In this document: positions 24,833-28,112 of the stretch, piece after piece
Numbering within the stretch: position 1 is the stretch's first letter
Layout: each line of letters begins with the position of its first letter
NCBI GenBank assembly: GCA_934196725.1
Contig: CAKPWR010000036.1
Span: 1-28,112, forward strand
Source: an uncultured Prevotella sp.
GTDB lineage: Bacteria; Bacteroidota; Bacteroidia; Bacteroidales; Bacteroidaceae
Reading direction: 5' to 3'
Length of the DNA stretch: 28,112 nt
Made by a program: the position numbers and the translations under genes
The notes under the pieces: generated by a model
Seen by the model: only the letters and a program-made list of their open reading frames with translations
What the model was told of the DNA's origin: nothing
Databases searched by the model: none

Positions 24833-25828
24833 ATGGAAGAAGAAATCATCCAACCGATTGATAAGGAGCTGCTTAAGAGCGAACTGACTCCAGAAAAGCA
24901 ACTTCGAATGACAAACAAGAGCCACAATGAGATTTACATTGTGACAGCCAATGATTCGCCTAATGTCTTGAAAGAGATTGGACGTTTGCGTGAAATCGCT
25001 TTCCGTGAAGCGGGAGGTGGTACTGGTAAGTCGATGGACCTTGATGAATTCGATTTTGGTGACAACTGCTACAAGCAGCTCATCGTTTGGAATCCGGAGG
25101 CTGATGAGATTATCGGTGGTTACCGTTATCTCCTGGGTAAAGACTGGCAGCTCGACGAGAAGGGGCAGCCTAAGCTTGCCACCAGTCACATGTTCCATTT
25201 CTCAGACAAGTTCCTGAAGGAATATATGCCTTATACGGTAGAGTTGGGCCGTTCGTTCGTATCATTGGAATATCAGAATGTGCGCACCAACACCAAGAGC
25301 ATCTTTGCACTTGATAATCTGTGGGATGGTTTGGGCGCCTTGACGGTTCTCTATCCGGAAGTGAAGTATTTCTTCGGCAAGATGACGATGTATCCATCTT
25401 ACATCCGTCGCGGCCGCGACATGATTCTCTATTTCCTGAAGAAGCACTTCGATGACAAGGAGAACCTCGTCATTCCTATGAAGCCATTGAAGTTGGAGAC
25501 TCCAGAGAGCGAGCTTGCCGCCATCTTTACGGAAGATGACTTCAAGGCAGACTATCGCATCCTGAACCGGGAGGTTCGCAAGTTGGGTTATAATATCCCG
25601 CCTCTTGTTAATGCCTACATGAGTCTGAGCCCTACGATGAAGCTTTTCGGTACCGCCATCAACTATGGCTTTGGTGATGTAGAGGAGACCGGTATCCTCA
25701 TCGCCATCGATGAGATTCTCGAAGAGAAGCGGGTTCGCCACATCAACAGTTTTATTGAGGAACATCCTGAGGCTCTGAAGATTACGAGTGGGGCTAACAA
25801 TGTGATTTATAAGGAAAAAGATTTCTAA
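24833..25828 (+). CDS. glsB: GNAT-like acyltransferase, probable glycine N-acyltransferase GlsB
   Basis: A 331-residue protein of the hemolysin/OlsB-like GNAT family. The conserved core runs LREIAFREAGGGTGKSMDLDEFD (about 53-75), then QLIVWNPEADEIIGGYRYL and YTVELGRSFVSLEYQ. A C-terminal part not found in short OlsB proteins includes YFFGKMTMYPSYIRRGRDMILYFL. The Bacteroides homologue uses an acyl carrier protein-bound 3-hydroxy fatty acid to acylate glycine, the first step of glycine-lipid synthesis. Function here is inferred from family and from linkage to the PlsC-like gene just upstream on the same strand. It could also act on another amino acid. A strong terminator follows immediately, closing the two-gene unit. 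Confidence 0.78.
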   Translation: MEEEIIQPIDKELLKSELTPEKQLRMTNKSHNEIYIVTANDSPNVLKEIGRLREIAFREAGGGTGKSMDLDEFDFGDNCYKQLIVWNPEADEIIGGYRYLLGKDWQLDEKGQPKLATSHMFHFSDKFLKEYMPYTVELGRSFVSLEYQNVRTNTKSIFALDNLWDGLGALTVLYPEVKYFFGKMTMYPSYIRRGRDMILYFLKKHFDDKENLVIPMKPLKLETPESELAAIFTEDDFKADYRILNREVRKLGYNIPPLVNAYMSLSPTMKLFGTAINYGFGDVEETGILIAIDEILEEKRVRHINSFIEEHPEALKITSGANNVIYKEKDF

Positions 25829-25842
25829 GATATACAGAAGAA

Positions 25843-25881
25843 GAGGGTGTGTCATAAATACATGATCACCCTCTTTTTTTT
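25843..25881 (+). terminator. glsB transcription terminator
   Basis: Arms GAGGGTG (25843-25849) and CACCCTC (25867-25873) plus an inner TCAT/ATGA stem, followed by eight T. It begins 15 bp after the glsB stop. The same 5' arm is also the left end of the larger inverted repeat at 25843-25941. Confidence 0.85.
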
Positions 25882-25941
25882 ATCGATTTTCTTCACCGGA
25901 TTACGCTTTCCGTCTAATCCGATGAATAATGACACACCCTC
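25843..25941. repeat. 99-bp element bounded by perfect 13-bp inverted repeats (MITE-like)
   Basis: The ends GAGGGTGTGTCAT (25843-25855) and ATGACACACCCTC (25929-25941) are exact reverse complements. Inside are the glsB terminator hairpin and a second hairpin with GGATTA/TAATCC arms. No coding sequence fits, and no clear target-site duplication flanks it. It may be a small non-autonomous element mobilised by an unrelated transposase, or simply a nested RNA structure; the end sequence reminds me of insertion-sequence termini, but this is unverified. Confidence 0.5.
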
Positions 25942-26001
25942 ATTTAAAGTTGCCAGGTTAAATAGTCTTAATGAATCTCGGAAAAGACAGCGGAATTTTG
26001 G

Positions 26002-26088
26002 TTTTATGTGTCAGAAAGTGTAATGATAGCATGGTTTCATGTGTCGAAAAGTGTATCGTTCTGGCGTTTTTATGTGTCTAAAAGTGTA
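26002..26088 (+). repeat. Three direct repeats at an exact 33-bp period before the AAA/DUF4143 gene
   Basis: Copies of ATGTGTCNRAAAGTGTA (third copy ends TCTAAAAGTGTA) start at 26006, 26039 and 26072, exactly 33 bp apart. Each is preceded by TTT and T or C. The 17-nt cores differ at only one or two central positions, while the 16-nt spacers are unrelated. The last copy ends 5 bp before the ATG of the ATPase gene. Every copy also reads ATG-TGT-CNN-AAA-GTG. They may be operator sites or translated leader units. Too few and too short to be CRISPR. Confidence 0.85.
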
Positions 26089-26089
26089 A
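26039..26089 (+). CDS. Possible 16-residue leader peptide
   Basis: An open frame from the ATG of the second 33-bp repeat through the third repeat encodes MCRKVYRSGVFMCLKV and stops at 26087-26089, four bases before the ATG of the ATPase gene. The first repeat could encode only MCQKV, stopping at 26021-26023. The close stop-start spacing would allow translational coupling. There is no evidence of translation other than frame and spacing, so this is a hypothesis. Confidence 0.25.
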   Translation: MCRKVYRSGVFMCLKV

Positions 26090-26093
26090 AGGT

Positions 26094-27383
26094 ATGAAGA
26101 GAAAGGTATATGAACAGCTTCTGGAATGGAAGAGTCAGGAGCATCGCAAGCCATTGATTCTTAATGGTGTAAGACAATGTGGAAAGACTTATATCCTTAA
26201 GGAATTCGGTAGGCGGGAATTTGATAGTCTGGCTTACGTAAGTTGCGATAGAAATGTAAACCTGCAAGCCATCTATTCGGGCGATTTCAATGTTGCCAGA
26301 ATCATTCAGGGCTTAAGTGCTTTGACTGGGGTAGATATTATTCCAGGCAAAACTCTTATTTGTCTGGATGAAGTGCAGGCATTCCCGCAGGCTTTAGAGG
26401 CTTTGAAATATTTCTGTGAAGATGCTCCGGAATATCATATTGTAGTAGCTGGTTCTCTGCTGGGAGTAGCTTTGCATGCAGGAGTCTCGTTTCCTGTAGG
26501 CAAGGTGCAGACCTTGCGTCTCTTTCCGATGGATTTCGAGGAATTCCTCATGGCGATGGGAGAGGAGCAGTTGCTGAAGCTGATGCACAGCCATGATTAT
26601 GAACTGATGAATGCTTTTCACGAAAAACTGAAGGACTTGCTGCGACAATATTATTATGTAGGTGGCATGCCCGAAGTGGTAAAGGCTTTTGCTGAAAATA
26701 AGTTGCTCAATCAGGTGCGCAGCCTGCAGAACGAGATTCTTTCCAACTGTGCCAGTGATTTCTCCAAGCATGCTCCATCACAGGAAGTGCCCCGAATTGA
26801 TATGGTTTGGCAATCCATTCTGGGGCAGTTGTCGAAGGAGAACAAAAAGTTTGTCTATGGAGTGTTGAAGAAGGGTGGTAGAGCCAAGGAATTTGAACTT
26901 GCCATCCAGTGGCTGGTGGATGCTGGATTAGTGTATAAGATAACAAAGGTATCAAAGCCGGAGTTACCTCTGAAGTTTTATGAAGATTTATCGGCTTTTA
27001 AGCTCTATTTATGCGATTGCGGGTTGATGGGCGCCATGGCTGATACGCCTGCCAAGGAGGTTCTTTTGGGTGATACGGTATTTACTGAATATAAAGGAGC
27101 TTTTACGGAACAGTATGTGTTGCAGCAGTTGCTTGCATCCGGATTGCAGCATATCTATTATTACAGTTCCGATACCTCTCGTATGGAAATGGATTTCCTG
27201 ATTCAGCGTGATGGTGCCTTATTGCCTATTGAGGTAAAAGGGGGTACAAGCGTCAAGGCTACTTCTCTTCATCATTATCTGATGGAGCATCCGGATATTT
27301 CGGCCATCCGTTATTCTATGTTGCCTTATCGTCAGCAGGCTAATATCACCAACATGCCGTTATACGGGGTGTTTTTAAAATAA
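26094..27383 (+). CDS. AAA+ ATPase with C-terminal DUF4143 domain
   Basis: A 429-residue P-loop ATPase of the AAA_14/DUF4143 type, widespread in bacteria and archaea and often patchily distributed; the cellular role is not established. The N-terminal ATPase has Walker A GVRQCGKT (25-32), Walker B LICLDE (88-93) and a sensor-like VVAGS (117-121). The linker holds YYYVGGMPEVVKAF (186-199). The DUF4143 part ends with Glu339, Asp367 in MEMDFLI and EVK (380-382), the spacing expected of a PD-(D/E)xK nuclease-like fold, so nuclease activity is possible but unproven. It stands alone, preceded by three 33-bp direct repeats and followed by a perfect terminator, suggesting an independently moving single-gene unit. 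Confidence 0.93.
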   Translation: MKRKVYEQLLEWKSQEHRKPLILNGVRQCGKTYILKEFGRREFDSLAYVSCDRNVNLQAIYSGDFNVARIIQGLSALTGVDIIPGKTLICLDEVQAFPQALEALKYFCEDAPEYHIVVAGSLLGVALHAGVSFPVGKVQTLRLFPMDFEEFLMAMGEEQLLKLMHSHDYELMNAFHEKLKDLLRQYYYVGGMPEVVKAFAENKLLNQVRSLQNEILSNCASDFSKHAPSQEVPRIDMVWQSILGQLSKENKKFVYGVLKKGGRAKEFELAIQWLVDAGLVYKITKVSKPELPLKFYEDLSAFKLYLCDCGLMGAMADTPAKEVLLGDTVFTEYKGAFTEQYVLQQLLASGLQHIYYYSSDTSRMEMDFLIQRDGALLPIEVKGGTSVKATSLHHYLMEHPDISAIRYSMLPYRQQANITNMPLYGVFLK

Positions 27384-27387
27384 GAAG

Positions 27388-27431
27388 AAAAAAATAACAC
27401 GGGCAAATTCAAATTGTCCGTGTTATTTTTT
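27388..27431 (+). terminator. Terminator of the AAA/DUF4143 gene
   Basis: A roughly 16-bp stem (27391-27406 with 27414-27429, one G-T pair) built on AACACGG/CCGTGTT, with a 7-nt loop and T-run at 27426-27431. It starts a few bases after the stop codon. A-rich and T-rich ends make it potentially bidirectional. Confidence 0.9.
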
Positions 27432-27450
27432 AGTTTAAAATCTGTTTTAT

Positions 27451-27596
27451 CCCTCACATCCATCACGTTTCCCGTTTCTTGAAACTTTAATTATCTGATA
27501 ATGAGGTTATTATCTCTTTTGTTGAGCGTGATAGATTGATGAAATGTTTACAAAAGCCATCACGCTATCCCTCACGATTTGGGGTTATCCCTCACG
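27451..27596. repeat. Cluster of short CCMTCACG repeats
   Basis: CCCTCACA at 27451, CCATCACG at 27460 and 27557, CCCTCACG at 27569 and 27589, plus an inverted related copy CGTGATAG at 27527-27534. Three of the forward copies are preceded by TAT or TTAT. Function unknown; possible protein-binding sites or a decayed repeat array. Confidence 0.6.
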
Positions 27597-27682
27597 TTTT
27601 TCTGCTAATCATTATGCAGAAGTAACCGAATTCATTTATGAGTAAAGCAAAACCCTGAACTTTCACTAGTTTAGCCCCACAC

Positions 27683-27846
27683 GCCCTGAAGGGGCAGAAG
27701 CTCCTAGCCCAGGGCATCGCCCTGGGTAATTATGGACGCAAACCTGTCGCCCTGTAAGGGCAAAAGCTTTGTTTTTTGCCGATGGGGCGGAAGCAGGATT
27801 GCGACGTGTCGGTTCGTTTCACAGGGTGAAACGAAGTGTTTCCGAC
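27683..27846. repeat. Block of G/C-rich palindromes (REP-like)
   Basis: Successive hairpins: GCCCT/GGGGC at 27683-27695, the perfect CCCAGGGC/GCCCTGGG at 27708-27726 with a 3-nt loop, GCCCT/AGGGC at 27749-27761, GGCAAAA/TTTTGCC at 27759-27780, and TTCGTTTCA/TGAAACGAA at 27813-27835 extended by GTCGG/CCGAC out to 27846. The block is more G/C-rich than its surroundings. It resembles dispersed intergenic palindromic repeats, but copies elsewhere cannot be checked here. Confidence 0.65.
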
Positions 27847-27880
27847 CTTGAAAGTACATATAAAAAGTGTTTGAGAGAAG

Positions 27881-27920
27881 AATGAGGAAAGTTTACTGGT
27901 TATCAGTTACTTTCCTCATT
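27881..27920. terminator. Strong orphan hairpin
   Basis: Perfect 12-bp arms AATGAGGAAAGT and ACTTTCCTCATT with an inner ACTG/CAGT stem, followed by TTTTGG. It looks like an intrinsic terminator but no gene precedes it on either strand within several hundred bases on the plus side, so it might end a small RNA or serve a gene beyond the window. Confidence 0.5.
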
Positions 27921-28112
27921 TTGGTTAAAAGTGGCGAGGACAGACGAAGACGGGAATACGACAAGATGAGACAGAGGAACGTTACCTATCCGTAACCTAT
28001 ACCCCAAATGGTGAATGTTGAGGTTCGGAAGAATAAGGAAGGTTACGAATTGAATTTGAACGCTCTGATTTATAGTGAGTTACTGATGAGTAACGTAAGA
28101 TTTTTGGTTACG

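Larger units (their letters stand above)
27384..28112. other. Non-coding, repeat-rich right end
   Basis: No open frame of 60 residues or more and no recognisable gene lies in these 729 bp. The region holds the ATPase terminator, a cluster of CCMTCACG motifs (27451-27596), a G/C-rich block of palindromes (27683-27846), a strong hairpin (27881-27920) and scattered GTTAC/GTAAC motifs (27981-28112). The window ends before any following gene. Confidence 0.75.

Noticed and set aside
25262..25855. 197-residue minus-strand open frame
   Set aside because: Antisense shadow of glsB; it would also start inside the glsB terminator.
25843..25941. Attenuator or riboswitch with alternative pairing
   Set aside because: The alternative distal arm is transcribed only after the terminator, so it cannot act as a normal antiterminator for it; a MITE-like origin or simple nested structure fits better.
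26006..26088. CRISPR array
   Set aside because: Only three units with a 17-nt core and 16-nt spacers, no cas genes, and the unit borders a gene start; the pattern suits regulatory or leader repeats.
27384..28112. Short or broken coding genes at the right end
   Set aside because: No frame of useful length and no recognisable protein fragment; dense palindromes and stops suggest non-coding DNA.

Overview
The window looks like a chromosomal segment from the order Bacteroidales, most probably a Prevotella/Segatella-type gut or oral species. The evidence is the Bacteroidota order of the division and cell-wall (dcw) genes, a MurE with the meso-diaminopimelate motif DNPR, MraY and FtsW with long inserts, promoters of the TTTG / TAnnTTTG type instead of -35/-10 boxes, weak Shine-Dalgarno sequences, and a glycine-lipid (GlsA/GlsB-like) gene pair. 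The genus is inferred from overall character; no rRNA is present to confirm it.

Layout. (a) 1-1380, plus strand: the 3' part of uracil-DNA glycosylase (ung, cut by the window edge) and a cysteine-rich DUF3109 protein. (b) 1412-4678, minus strand: two exported carbohydrate-active proteins whose stop and start codons abut, a GH95 alpha-L-fucosidase/galactosidase and a protein resembling the non-catalytic N-terminal domains of GH78 rhamnosidases. (c) 4800-7427, minus strand: gyrB, rpsT and a tRNA-Glu(UUC), with clear promoter and terminator signals. (d) 7552-8277, plus strand: recO. (e) 8294-23617, minus strand: an almost unbroken dcw cluster transcribed as rsmH, ftsL, ftsI, murE, mraY, murD, ftsW, murG, murC, ftsQ, ftsA, ftsZ. 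(f) 23934-25828, plus strand and divergent from dcw: a PlsC-like acyltransferase followed by a GNAT-like acyltransferase, best explained as glsA and glsB. (g) 25829-28112: a more accessory-looking end with a 99-bp inverted-repeat element, three direct repeats at an exact 33-bp period, an AAA+ ATPase/DUF4143 protein, and about 730 bp of non-coding DNA full of palindromes and short repeats.

How the genes work together. The dcw genes cover most of the path from UDP-MurNAc to septal peptidoglycan. MurC, MurD and MurE build the stem peptide, MraY and MurG make lipid I and lipid II, FtsW and FtsI polymerise and cross-link, FtsL and FtsQ form part of the membrane divisome, FtsA and FtsZ form the cytoplasmic ring, and RsmH methylates 16S rRNA. 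murF, ddl and mraZ are not in the window. The divergent gls pair would supply membrane glycine lipids from the other side of the same intergenic region.

Most of the window is ordinary core genome. The least explained part is the 33-bp phased repeat block directly in front of the AAA/DUF4143 gene, where each repeat also reads as a start codon followed by Cys-x-Lys-Val. Next are the inverted-repeat element before it and the structured non-coding right end. No CRISPR array, complete insertion sequence, prophage or rRNA was seen.
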